This document shows, one piece after another, positions 48,617 to 59,618 of a stretch of 64,000 nucleotides of DNA. Source of the DNA: Hirsutella rhossiliensis (taxonomy: Eukaryota; Ascomycota; Sordariomycetes; Hypocreales; Ophiocordycipitaceae); contig NW_025408667.1 of NCBI RefSeq assembly GCF_020360975.1, positions 1,798,001-1,862,000 on the forward strand, given 5' to 3'. The notes beneath the pieces are model-generated. The model was not told the origin of the DNA. It saw only the letters and a program-made list of their open reading frames with translations, and searched no databases. Both the position numbers and the translations under genes were made by a program. Within the stretch, counting starts at the first letter, position 1, and every line of letters starts with the position of its first letter.

Positions 48617-48682
48617 CAGCCACAGTTAATCCACTTTTTGGGTGTACAGTTAATGAAAGTGGGTGGATAGATAACTTGGGCC
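48617..48682 (-). repeat. MULE right TIR
   Basis: Reverse complement starts GGCCCAAGTTATCTATCC and continues like the left TIR with about seven differences, including two single-base gaps. Confidence 0.9.
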
Positions 48683-48690
48683 TACATTTT

Positions 48691-49794
48691 ATGACTTTTA
48701 TCAGCCTAACTAAGAATAGTTCTCTATTTAGGCGTGTAGATGAGGACTACAGTTCGCCTACGGCCTAGAGCTAGCTGTCACAATATTTTATTGAAAATAC
48801 TGGAACAATGAAGAATTAGGACTTGTAGGTACTCTCGACTCCGGGCGCCATCGGTGCCCCACTGCTTGCTTGCTCGTTATGCAGAGCGTGCGCTCGTAGG
48901 CAGAGCTGTGTGCTTGTTAGTCGGGGCATATCGATACGTAATTGCAAAAAGGGTGCGGTGAGAAGGCATGGGGGAACTGCAGTTGGTGAAAGGATTTTCC
49001 CATTAACGCTTAAATGGCCCAGCTTGATCCAGAGATCCCGAGAAGTTGTCCCGGTGTGAGTCATGCCACCAACCAACAGCCACAGTCTCCCGATGCCATG
49101 ATCACTGAGCCAATCATGCATGCATTGAGCGTTGCTGATCCCCGGTATGAGTACCGTGGCGCAGACGAGTTTCTCATGACCCAGTCGAAGATCATCTGTT
49201 ATGTGGAGACAGCTGGGACAGTGTCTGCAACTGTTTACACGACAGTACTACCGGCCGGCTGGGTCATTTTTCGATATCGCGCCGATCACATATCGGGCAT
49301 GGTATCGGGCTGATGAGCGAGCGCGGATGCTTGCAAGAGCCAGATCCTGTCTGTCGTGGCCTTCACTCAGCTCCATAACTCCTTTACACGGGCGGAGGGA
49401 GGGAAGTACATACCGCTCTCGATGTGAAGCAAACAGTGGCTGAGACATGAACAGGCCATCAAACCAGGCATTCACGCTGAGGAAAGAAATTACACGCAGA
49501 GATACCCTAAGCAAAAGATAAAAGAGCGAGCCGGATATTCACGTTGCACGGTGGAGAAAAAGGGGGTGATGATGTCCCGGCTTGGTATCCCGGCCTGGTG
49601 TCCAGGCCACGGAGACGTTGGGGACACTTGCCGCGACTCGGCAGGTCCGTCTCGTGCAGAGAGGACAAGATATTGAGCATGACAGATATATCGTCATGAT
49701 GTGGCTGTTGAAAATGCGACCAAATCCTAGCTCCTACAAAGTGTCGTTTGCCGCATCCCAGCAACATGTATCCGTAAAGGTGTCTTGCAGCCCT
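48691..49794. other. Intergenic region
   Basis: Lies between the MULE and the stop of the MOSC fusion gene. A plus-strand open frame of 99 codons at 49014-49313 has no recognisable feature. I see nothing else that can be supported. Confidence 0.5.
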
Positions 49795-51517
49795 TCAAAC
49801 TTCAATAGTGACGCGGCCGATTCCCCGACTCACACAGGCTAGCATGGAAGTATACTTCTCTTCCGGTGTCAAAGCTGTGCCCCGATGTTGGACACGTCCT
49901 TCTTTGAGAGTGACCTTGCACGTGCCGCAGTTTCCAACCTCGCAGCTTGAGGGAACATCCAAGTTCTTGCGCCTCAGCGCCTCTAGCAAACTTTCTTCTT
50001 CTCCGACCGTAACCGTCTGCTCCGCTCTGTTGGCCACAATGGCTTCGAAGGGATCGCCCGAGATGTCGGCGGCAAAAGCCTCGTAGTGAACTTCGGTTGG
50101 CGGTATCCCGCAAGCCTCAACAGCACTCCTGGCCGCTTCCATCATCCGATTGGGGCCACAGACGTAGAGCTGGCTGTTCCAAGTGAGGGTCTGGACGATC
50201 TGCTCGATGTTCATCCTCTGGCCTTCGGACTTGTCGTAGAAGACGATGTTTTCTTTGAAGGACTCGAGTCGGTCTCGGAAGGGGATATCTTCGGCAGACC
50301 GTACGGCATAGTGCAAGATATAGCTGAAGTTTATGGAATGCATGCCCTTAATCATAGCCAGAAAAGCCGTCAAGCCAATACCGCCAGCGATGAAGCAATG
50401 GTGGCTCGCAGAGCTCGCAGCGTCCACGTCTGTAGTGATCCTCCCCACCTGGAGGATGTCGCCAACCTTGGCAGACTCGTGAAGGTATCTTGAGCCCCCC
50501 CGGCTGTTGTCTTCGAGTGCTACGCCGAGCTCCATCTTGTTGGACAGATTGAAAATGCTATCTCCGCCGGCAACGACAGAGTATGACCTGATGAGACCGT
50601 TGGGCAGCTTGATCCTCGCATGGGCGCCGGGGAGCTTTTTCTGTGCGTCTTCTTCGGGTGTGGTGTGCTCCAACACTATCGAAACAACTCTGGAAGTTTG
50701 CATTCTTCGGCTGATGATTCTCCAGTCCTTCCAAACGTCCTGCTTGACTGGTTTTGATTTTTTGATAGCAGCCGCCACCCTCTTCCGAAACTGTCCACGA
50801 CTCTCCTCTCCAAGGGCATCCAGCTCTGCCAGTTTTCTGTTCATGTCCAGATTCTCCTTGTCTCGATGTAGGTATTCTTGAACGCGTTCAACAGTCCACT
50901 CGGGCCACTTCCTCTCGGTCAATCGAATCTCATCCCCGGGGCTGACCTCGCCGGGGCGCAGCACTCGATAGTACCAACCGGTGCGGCTGGTCTGATGGGT
51001 GATAGGGGCAAAGTTTTTGAGGGAAAAGCGGTGATTCAGCTTGAAGCAGGGCTGGCGAGGCAGCGACACCTGGAGGAGAACCTGACTGCCTACGGATATG
51101 ACATCGCCGATGCATACGTTGCGCTCATTCATGTGCGCGGTGACAAAGTTCTCGCCGAAGCCCCCTGGAACGAACTTTTCGGCGCGCTCCGGGTACGAAT
51201 GCCGCCAGCCGGGGTAGTGTGAAGAGCAGTCTACGCGGGAAATGTAAATGTATCGAGGGACGAGAAGCAATAGGAGATGACTAGGCAGACTCACAGCCAA
51301 GGACAGCCTTGTCGGGGCCCCCATGGAAGGTCAGGTCGTGTTCATCTCCCTCAAGCCCAAGCTTGCCGAGTTTGATTGGCCCCGAGCATAGCTTCTTGTC
51401 GATTCCGGATTGAATCTTTAAGCCCGGCATATTTTTCATTTTTGAGGTACGGATTTCCAAGAGAGTATCCGCTTCGAAAGCTCGCGTCAAATCAAGCGGC
51501 GGGGAATATGGCGCCAT
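49795..51517 (-). CDS. MOSC domain - flavoreductase - 2Fe-2S ferredoxin fusion protein
   Basis: Start ATG chosen at 51517; exon 1 51517-51295, a 64-bp intron (51231-51294, GTGAGT...TAG), exon 2 51230-49795. The result is 552 residues. The N-terminal about 190 residues are a MOSC/YiiM-like domain (HGGPDKAV, then CSSHYPGW, VPGGFGENF, QPCFKLNHRF), a domain linked to molybdenum-cofactor sulfur chemistry. Then comes a ferredoxin reductase-like module with RSYSVV (flavin binding), GGIGLT (pyridine nucleotide binding) and YVCGP. The C-terminal ferredoxin has C504-x4-C509-x2-C512 and C540, all four ligands present. The module order matches phthalate-dioxygenase-reductase-type proteins with an added MOSC domain, probably a cytosolic NAD(P)H-dependent electron-transfer enzyme. 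The substrate is unknown. No targeting peptide is evident. Confidence 0.85.
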
Positions 51518-52980
51518 TACGAGTGCGGTAGGAAGCGCAACAGGGCAGATGTCCGTCCTCAAGAGCTCTAGGCTTGAATTACCAGGGGTGAAGTCAGATT
51601 CCCGATGGGCTCAGTCAGGTGAGGGGAAGTTTCGGAACGAGATTGGCTGAGTAATAAGAACTCGGACGCCGCAGTTTCGCGGAGCGGTCCGAATCTTTGG
51701 TCCCGGGAGCTCCGTGATTACTGCAGAATGCAGAGCCGGGCAGGCTGACGGCGGCACACTAAGCCGATTATGAACACACAGTCGTCATCAATCTGGAAGA
51801 GTAGTCAAGTTTGCTGGTTGACGAACTGGAGACGCTTGCGAGTTGGTAGTGCTGATCTGAATGCTTGGACGCTCGGAATCGCCGAGGCGAGTTGAGGTTC
51901 ATCCAGTTCCGTGGTTGAAGGCAGCTGAAGCTCGATTTGTTTACGCAGGAGGCTCGCGGCATTAATGATAAATCCATGCAAGCTCAATTCGCTGGGCGGA
52001 AATGGGCAACTTGTATCTGTCCATGAGTCAAGGCCAGCTTGACGACAGTGTCGGACCGAATGGCGAGAAAGGAAAACGGCGCGATTCTACGCCAACAGTA
52101 TTTCAGAGATGGCGAGAAATGTAAAGCAATCAACCCGTCCTCACCCACGACTCGACTTTGAACATCCGCACCAGGGTGAGGACTGCGACGGACGTGGCGC
52201 CGGCATCGAAGATAGGGCGGAGATGGATGAAGGAGAAACGGGGACAACGTGTACAAGAGAGCCTATCATGAAGCGGCCCGGGGCTCGACAGACAGAAGCT
52301 GGGAAGAATATGACCGTGAGTATGAAGAGAAGCAGGCTGCAAGGCAGGCGAATGCACATTGAGGGAGGATTGGTCGACGAGGTGGACGGGTTGACGGAGG
52401 ACGACGCCGATTCTCCAATATGCGGTGCTATGGCCGCTGGTACCTCGTCTCTCAGCCTTATTAGATGTACCGTTCCTGTCACCTGTCTGTGCCACTCTAC
52501 TTTGTACATACAGATAAGATATGGTCCGCTGGTACGTGTGTGCCATCAGCTGCATGGCGTAAAGCGCGGTGGGGTTCAGGGTCCGAAACATCGTCACCGC
52601 CTCTCTCCTCTGTCTGTGCCTTCAGGTTATTCCGGGCCTCGCGTTCCCTTGATCCTCTCGCCTGGCCTTGGCGAGCGACAGTCGAGCCTCGCCACCCACC
52701 ATCCTCCCTCGTGCAATTGACTCCCCTAACCCACCTCGTCCTGCTAGGCACTGCTAGGCAGCAGACTTTGTTGAACGTGACGATATCGATTTTTCCCCTT
52801 AATTCTCGCATCCCGCTCGTCGCCCTTCGCTCGACGCGCGAGTCACGCCGTCAATCCACTTTGTCCCCGTTTCTCCTGCACCCATCCACGCCATAGAAAT
52901 CTCTTTGGCCTCGAATCGTCGCCCATCTCCTGCTTCTGCACCCCGGCTCGCCGAGTACGCACAAGCACGCGCACAAGGCC
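51518..52980. other. Intergenic region between two divergent genes, with promoters
   Basis: The MOSC fusion leaves to the left and trehalase to the right, so this 1.46 kb should hold both promoters. Overlapping open frames at 52109-52896 lack any domain and look like chance frames. Low-complexity CA/CT-rich sequence becomes denser within 350 bp of the trehalase start. Confidence 0.55.
52723..52799 (+). promoter_or_regulatory. Two stress-response-element-like CCCCT words upstream of trehalase
   Basis: CCCCT occurs at 52723-52727 and 52795-52799, about 255 and 180 bp before the trehalase ATG. CCCCT is the STRE core bound by Msn2/4-type zinc fingers in yeast, and neutral trehalase genes there are stress-induced. 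The word is short and could be chance. Confidence 0.3.
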
Positions 52981-55408
52981 ATGATGGCTTCGACAGTCAA
53001 CCATCGCTCCAGCGGGTCCGAAGACTATGGCGTCTACGACGATGCCAAAACATACTACGCCTCCGACGAGCGCCATACTCGCCGCTTTGGTCTTCGCACC
53101 CGGACATACTCGCAAGTAGGCGCCCTTCAGCTCTCTTGCTGCACCCGCCTTCCCCTTGCTCACCTGGCCCGCGGCGGCAGAACAACCTGCACAAGCAGTT
53201 CGAGAGAATTGAGTCTCATGGGCCCTTCCGGCGAGGAAGCCACGGTATGCTCCGCTACTATCCCAGCAACAGGCAGCCGTGCTGAATGACATAACCCCAG
53301 ACGAGACGACCATCCTGCACGGCCGGAGATTCCTCATCCAAGTCGATGCCACCCTCGAGAGTCTCCGAGCTCAGGAAGATACCGATGACAACATGCAAAT
53401 CACAATCGAGGACAACGGCCCCAAGGTCCTCGCTCTGCGCACCGCCGCCTCGGCCGGCCACAACCGCTTCGACGTCCGAGGCACCTACATGCTCTCCAAC
53501 CTCCTCCAGGAGTTGACCCTGGCCAAAGAGTACGGGCGCAAGCAGATCATCTTGGACGAGGGCCGCTTAAACGAGAACCCCGTCGACCGTCTCTCCCGAC
53601 TCATCCGTGACCACTTCTGGGAGGGCTTGACCCGACGCATCGACGAGTCCACCATTGAGATTGCCGCCCGCGACCCCAAGGACTGGACCGACGATCCCAG
53701 ACCCCGCATCTACGTCCCCGTCGGTGCTCCGGAGCAGTACGAATACTACAAAAGGGTCGCCGAGGCGAGGCCCGACATTCGTCTTGATGTTCAGCTTCTG
53801 CCGGGTACCATCACCCCCGAGCTGATACGGGACATGAACGACAAGCCGGGCTTGCTGGCCGTGGCCGTCGAAGAGGAGCGGGATGCCGACGGATCCACGT
53901 CGCTCAGGGGCTTGCCATTTGTCGTCCCGGGCGGCCGGTTCAACGAGCTGTACGGCTGGGACAGCTACATGGAGTCCCTGGGACTCTTGGTCAACGACAG
54001 GGTCGACCTGGCCAAGTCCATGGTACTCAATTTCTGCTTCTGCATCGAGCACTATGGTAAGATCCTCAACGCCACCCGGTCCTACTATCTCGGCCGCTCG
54101 CAGCCACCCTTCCTGACCGACATGGCTCTCCGGGTGTACGAAAAGATCAAGCACGAGCCGGATGCCAAGGACTTTCTCAGGCGGTCGATTCTCGCCGCCA
54201 TCAAGGAGTACCACAGCGTCTGGATGAGCGAGCCTAGGCTGGACCCGATTACCGGCATGTCCAGGTATCGCCCCGAAGGCTTGGGGGTGCCGCCGGAGAC
54301 GGAGGCCGGACACTTTGTGCACATTCTTGAGCCATACATCAAGAAGCACAACATGGAGTTTGAGGAATTTGTGCGGGCCTACAACCACGGAGAGGTCAAG
54401 GAGCCGCAGCTGGACGAGTACTTTATGCACGACCGGGCGGTTCGGGAGTCGGGCCACGACACGACGTATCGGTTCGAGGGTGTCTGTGCCAACCTCGCCA
54501 CCATCGACCTGAACTCGCTGCTGTTCAAATACGAGACCGACATTGCTCGCACAATCCGGGCCGTGTTCAACGACAAGCTCGTCATTCCCGCCGAGTTTTG
54601 CTCCGGGACTCCGTACCGGCCGGGCGAGATGCTCTCCTCGGCAGCTTGGGACCGGCGGGCCAAGCGGCGGAAGCTGACGGTCGACAAGCTCATGTGGAGC
54701 GAGGCCGAGGGCATGTTCTTCGACTACGATACGGTCAAGCAGGAACGCTGCTCGTACGAGAGTTCGACGACGTTCTGGGCACTGTGGGCCGGCATCGCCA
54801 CACCCAAGCAGGCGGCCGAGATGGTCAAGAAGGGGCTGCCCAAGTTTGAGGCATTTGGCGGGCTCCTGGCTGGAACGGAGAAGTCGCGGGGCGAGATTGG
54901 CCTGGAACGGCCGAACCGGCAGTGGGATTTCCCCTATGGCTGGGCGCCCCAGCAGATGCTCGCGTGGACAGGACTGCTACGCTACAGCTTCACCGAGGAG
55001 GCGGAGCGGCTGGCGTACAAGTGGCTGTTTATGATTACAAAGGCGTTTGTCGACTTCAACGGCGTCGTGGTGGAAAAGTATGACGTGACGCGTCCAGTCG
55101 ACCCTCACCGAGTCGATGCCGAGTACGGGAACCAGGGCCTGGACTTTAAAGGCGTGGCCAAGGAAGGGTGAGTGATGCAAGCCCGGCGAGGACATCAGAA
55201 TGTCGACGTGAGCGAGATCTCGGACGCATCCGCTGACATTGGACGGGTGTATAGGTTCGGCTGGGTCAACTCGAGCTACGTATATGGGCTGGAAATCGTC
55301 AACGCGCACATGCGGCGAGCCCTGGGGACGCTGACGCCGTACCCGACGTTTGTCAACGCGATTGAGCAGATTAACCAGAAGTCGCTGGCGGAGCTGTCGC
55401 TGGGTTGA
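52981..55408 (+). CDS. Neutral trehalase, with an apparent one-base frameshift near 53279
   Basis: Hydrolyses cytosolic trehalose to two glucose (glycoside hydrolase 37). Exons 52981-53115, 53181-55167 and 55255-55408, introns of 65 and 87 bp. The N terminus has protein-kinase-A-type sites (RTRTYS, FRRGS) and a calcium-binding-like loop [13 protein letters not shown], both typical of regulated neutral trehalases. Catalytic part: signature 1 [15 protein letters not shown] (from 53926), signature 2 [12 protein letters not shown] (from 54922). The reading frame breaks at 53277-53281: [10 protein letters not shown] runs into a stop, and the expected VLNDITPDE is in the next frame. Exon lengths sum to 2276 nt; one extra base would make 759 codons, the usual length. 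This is either an assembly error or a real mutation. The 758-residue product is the normal family size. Confidence 0.88.
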
Positions 55409-56931
55409 GCTGGGCGCAGCTGGGCAGGGGCAGACGGAGGAGGGAATAGAGGGCATGGGCAAGGGCCGAGACAAGAATGGACAGGACGAGAGGGCACTAC
55501 GGCGTTGGGGCTTGAAACGACCGGCTCAGGTCTTTAGAGGGCTTGTGCGGATTCGGGACGAGAAGGAAGGTCATGGTTCACGGCATCTCATGGATATTGC
55601 TAGACGGGTCATCAACATTGGCATCTTGGCGGGTTGGCCGGGGACTCTTTGCTCTTTACCACTTGCCATGTCAAGTCACGGACTGGCCTGTCATGTCCGC
55701 GAGGGAAGGGGGATGCAAAGAAGCCATAGAGAGATGATGTCGGAAATCGAAATGGAACACGGGCATCTGGTGACGTTGGCTCCACGTGTCGTGTCGGTGA
55801 GGGAGTCTGGGTTGGATGTCTGGGTTGGATATCGCCTCACGATGCACTCAGCTGAAGTGTGAGGCTGCTGGGTCGCGTGACCGTCGGCTCTGGCATTTTC
55901 ACATGCCAAAGGGGAGGGAGGCTCCGGGGCAGCGGAGCCCGGCCGTGCGTTTCCTGCCAAGGTCGGCAAGTAAGTGACGGTACTGTACTTAGTGCATGCT
56001 AATACTCGGTACACTCGGCTGGAGGGATGAGCCTCTTTCTGTCGTCAAGGCTCGTCGAATCCATGTTGACCCCATACGGCGGAGCAGTAAAGGTGAAGAA
56101 TCCGGTGCCAAACAGATGTGCGAGGCAGCTACTCGTTTGGCCATACGTCTCGGTACTTCCGAGGCCCCTCAGCTTGGTTCCGGTACAGGAGCAGCGGCGC
56201 CTCGGCCCCTCCAGCTGGGCGGCCGCCTTGCCGCTACCAAGGACTATTTCGTAGTGTGTACATACACATGTGCAAGTTCCCCAGACGGTCCGCCATCTCC
56301 ATCCCGCCGGGCAGGCGTGGGAGGAGGAGGAGCAAAGGAGGAGAGATGGCCTCGAGCCAGCATGAAACCAGTTCCTCTCCGCAACGACTCGGCTACCCGT
56401 TGCACGCACTCGACCGGTTGCAGGCTTTGCTCTCGGGTACTCCACGAGGGGATGGGAGAAGCTCGTTTCCTACCTGGGGCTAGACGGTTGGCACATGCAT
56501 GCACCCCGGGATCGTCCGGGAGAGGGCGCGGCAACCCGGCCGATTCCCGACCGAGGTGTAAGTCGAGCGAGCTGCCATGCCCAAGGTTTGCTCCGTTGAT
56601 TCGTGACAATTTCTCTCCCTTTCTCTCTCTCTCTCTTCCCCCTCTCCCCCTCCCCCTCCACCTGTCTCCCTCTTCCGCACTTTTCTTCTTCTTCTTCTTT
56701 TCCTCCCTTTCGCCCTTGCCGCCCGTCCAACCCCTCCCGCCCCGGCCCCCACTCTCGGCTCTCCCTTCGCCAGCCGCCCGCCCACCCAGGCTCGTGCCGC
56801 GGCTCACCAGCAATCGACTCCCAACTCGTTTCAAGCAGAGTCTCTCTCTCGCGCTCTCTCTAACCACAGGCCGGCCCTCGGTCAATCCACCGGCGAGAGC
56901 GTAATAAACCGGACCCTCATCCTCTCACACC
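55409..56931. other. Intergenic region: trehalase 3' end and isocitrate lyase promoter
   Basis: Both genes are on the plus strand, so most of this 1.5 kb is upstream DNA of isocitrate lyase. Open frames here (for example 55350-55862 and 55996-56904) are compositionally biased and have no domains. The last 330 bp contain a pyrimidine tract listed separately. Confidence 0.6.
56611..56738 (+). promoter_or_regulatory. Pyrimidine-rich tract upstream of isocitrate lyase
   Basis: About 130 bp almost entirely C and T on the plus strand (runs of TC, CCCCT and TTC), 195-320 bp before the ATG. CT-rich blocks are common near transcription starts of highly expressed fungal genes. It contains CCCCT-like words but no identified regulator site. 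Confidence 0.55.
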
Positions 56932-58968
56932 ATGGCGGCCAACAACATGCTCAGCGCGGCCGTCAGCCCGGAGAGCGAAGACGCCCTCTTCGCCCAGGAG
57001 GTGGACCAGGTCAAGGCCTGGTGGCGCGACTCGCGCTGGAAGCACACCAAGCGGCCCTTTACCGCCGAGCAGATTGTCTCCAAGCGCGGCAGCCTCAAGA
57101 TCGAGTACGCGAGCAACGCCCAGGCCAAGAAGCTGTGGCGCATCCTCGAGCACCGCTTCCAGGTACCCTTTTCTCTTCCTCTCTGCGTTCCTCTCTGCCC
57201 CTCGCCGTGGCAGACAGAGGGCGGGGGAAGGGCGTGGCTAACGCGGCCGGGCTGCAGAGCAAGGACGCCAGCTACACGTACGGCTGCCTGGAGCCTACCA
57301 TGGTGACGCAGATGGCAAAGTATCTCGACACCGTCTACGTCTCGGGCTGGCAGTCGTCGTCGACGGCGTCGGCGTCGGATGAGCCGGGGCCCGATCTGGC
57401 CGACTATCCCTATGTGCGTACAGCCCCCTTTGCTTGAGGTGTTTGATGGCGATGCCTGAGGGAGGCCTTGATGCCCATGCTCGAGGCCTGGGTGCTGATG
57501 CTCGGGAATGGGCATAGACAACCGTCCCCAACAAGGTCGGCCACCTCTTCATGGCCCAGCTCTTCCACGACCGCAAGCAGCGCCAGGAGCGCCTCTCCAC
57601 GCCCCCCGGCCAACGCGGCCCGGCCACCGACTACCTGCGGCCCATCATCGCCGACGCCGACACGGGCCACGGCGGGCTCACGGCCGTCATGAAGCTCACC
57701 AAGCTCTTTGTCGAAAAGGGCGCCGCCGGCATCCACATCGAGGACCAGGCCCCCGGCACCAAGAAGTGCGGCCACATGGCCGGCAAGGTCCTGGTGCCCA
57801 TTAGCGAGCACATCAGCCGCCTCGTTGCCATCCGCGCCCAGGCCGACATCATGGGTGCGTTGACGTTCCGTCCACGCCCCTTCCCCCTCGTTTGCATCCT
57901 CTGTCCCATTCCAGCATCCGGCGGAGCATGGCGCTGACCTGGCCGCGCGTGCTTGAAACACAGGCTCCGACCTCGTCGCCGTCGCCCGCACCGACGCCGA
58001 GGCCGCCACCCTCATCACCACCACCATCGACCCGCGCGACCACGCCTTCATCCTCGGCTGCACCAACCGCGACCTCGCCCACCGCCCCGCCCTCAACGAC
58101 CTCATGACGGCCGCCGAGCAGGCCGGCAAGACGGGCGCCGACCTGGAGCGCGTCGAGGACGACTGGCTCGCCGCCGCCCGCCTCATGCGCTTCGACGACG
58201 CCGTCGCCGCCGCCATCGACGCCGGCGCCTACCGCGACAAGGACCGCCTCAAGGCCGCCTACCGCCAAAAGGCCGCCCGCAAGAGCAACGCCGAGGCCCG
58301 CGCCATTGCCAGGGAGGTGCTCGGCGGCCACGACGTCTACTTTGACTGGGACGCCCCGCGCACCCGCGAGGGCTTCTATCGCCTCAAGGGGGGCTGTGAC
58401 TGTGCCATCAACAGGGCCATTGCCTACGGCCCCTACTGCGACGCCGTCTGGATGGAGAGCAAGCTGCCCGACCACAGGCAGGCCAAGGAGTTTGCCGACG
58501 GCGTCCACGCCGCTCTTCCCCACCAAAAGTACGTCCACCGTCCTCCCTCCCTACCGCCCGCCGCCTTCGGCCGTCCCTGACACGCCGAGCGTGCTGACAC
58601 CCTTGCACAGGCTCGCCTACAACCTCTCTCCCTCCTTCAACTGGAAGACGGCCATGCCGCGCGACGAGCAGGAGACGTACATCCGCCGCCTCGCCGCCCT
58701 CGGCTACTGCTGGCAGTTCATCACCCTCGCCGGCCTGCACACCACGGCCCTCATCAGCGACCGCTTCGCCCGCGCCTACAGCCAGCAGGGCATGCGCGCC
58801 TACGGCGAGCTCGTCCAGGAGCCCGAGATGGAGCTCGGCGTCGACGTCGTCAAGCACCAGAAGTGGAGCGGCGCCAACTACGTCGACGAGCTCCAGAAGA
58901 TGATTACAGGCGGCGTCAGCTCCACCGCCGCCATGGGCAAGGGCGTCACCGAGGATCAGTTCCACTAG
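56932..58968 (+). CDS. icl1: Isocitrate lyase
   Basis: Cleaves isocitrate to succinate and glyoxylate in the glyoxylate cycle, usually in peroxisomes, for growth on acetate or fatty acids. Exons 56932-57162, 57258-57413, 57518-57854, 57964-58528 and 58611-58968 sum to 1647 nt, 548 residues; all four introns are GT-AG. The start has context CACCATGG. Motifs: [15 protein letters not shown] (metal site), IHIEDQ, and the catalytic KKCGH with Cys213. The fungal-type insertion between the metal site and the C-terminal part is present ([16 protein letters not shown]). The C terminus ends EDQFH without a canonical SKL-type peroxisomal signal. It converges with the SNF1 kinase gene 650 bp away. Confidence 0.96.
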
Positions 58969-59618
58969 CCTAGCAATCCCCAGTACGTCATGCAGACGAG
59001 TGCTTCCTGGCCCCGGCTCGCGCTCGGACAGGGCGGGGACAAGGGACGGGCAAAGTTTGGATACATGTCACCGCTTCCCGCTATCAAGTCCCATCATGTC
59101 TGCTCTTGCACGAAAATGATCAAGTCTTGGCTGTTACCCTCTCACCCTCGCTCCGTTCTCCGACGTCAAGTTTCAAGTTGCTTGTCCTCGAGGCTTCTTC
59201 CATGTTCAACCCCATTCTGCTGTCTGTCTCCTCGCTACACGCTGCAGTGACTGGCGCCGCCGCCCCTTCTATTAGATGACAACCCTGGCGCCCTTCCTCA
59301 GATGTTGCATCGCGCTTCCAAATGCACCGCTCAATCAAAGCCAACCAACTCCCTCGAGCCAAGTAGCAATCTATGCCACGCATTGTAGGGCCTCGCATGT
59401 CTGGTCATCGTGACATCATCATCGGCGACCTAGCCGCCACTGCCACAGGTGGCCAGGTCCCAGCATTTCCTCCGCCCACCCTCATCTGATGCTTGGAGTG
59501 GTTTTAATCCGCTCTTGGTTGTGTCTCGTCAACGCCGACGAGGGCGTGGCCGCCTGGACACAACGATAAGGATGCCATCACCCCGACAAGCCGGGCACAG
59601 CTCGCTCGTTTGCCGTTC
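58969..59618. other. Convergent intergenic region between isocitrate lyase and SNF1
   Basis: Holds the 3' ends of two converging genes. No open frame with a domain is seen. The transcripts may overlap at their 3' ends, given only 650 bp. Confidence 0.6.

Larger units (their letters stand above)
46071..48682 (+). mobile_element. Mutator-like element (MULE) with long TIRs, decayed
   Basis: Terminal inverted repeats of about 65 bp (46072-46135 and 48617-48682) differ at about seven positions. They are flanked by TACATTTT at 46063-46070 and 48683-48690, an 8-bp duplication within the MULE range. Inside is a frameshifted FAR1/MULE-type transposase. Base composition is normal, without RIP. It resembles fungal Hop-like MULEs in size and transposase type; the family name is inference. 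Confidence 0.88.

Noticed and set aside
49014..49313. A 99-codon plus-strand frame as a small secreted or effector-like gene
   Set aside because: No signal peptide, few cysteines, no recognisable motif; could be chance.
52109..52896. Plus-strand frames of 203 and 143 codons upstream of trehalase
   Set aside because: They overlap other frames on both strands, have no domain, and occupy the divergent promoter region.
53245..53272. A 28-bp GTATGC...CAACAG segment as an intron that would repair the trehalase frame
   Set aside because: Too short for a spliceosomal intron in these fungi, and joining its ends does not restore the expected VLNDITPDE frame.
53567..54457. A 296-codon minus-strand frame opposite trehalase
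   Set aside because: Complement of a strongly conserved trehalase exon; low complexity and no family resemblance.
55350..56904. Frames of 170 and 302 codons between trehalase and isocitrate lyase
   Set aside because: The second is driven by the CT-rich tract (poly Ser/Pro/Leu/Phe); neither shows a domain or plausible start context.
57410..58965. Long minus-strand open frames opposite isocitrate lyase (for example 57849-58538 and 58408-58965)
   Set aside because: They mirror GC-rich codons of the lyase exons and cross its introns; no domains.
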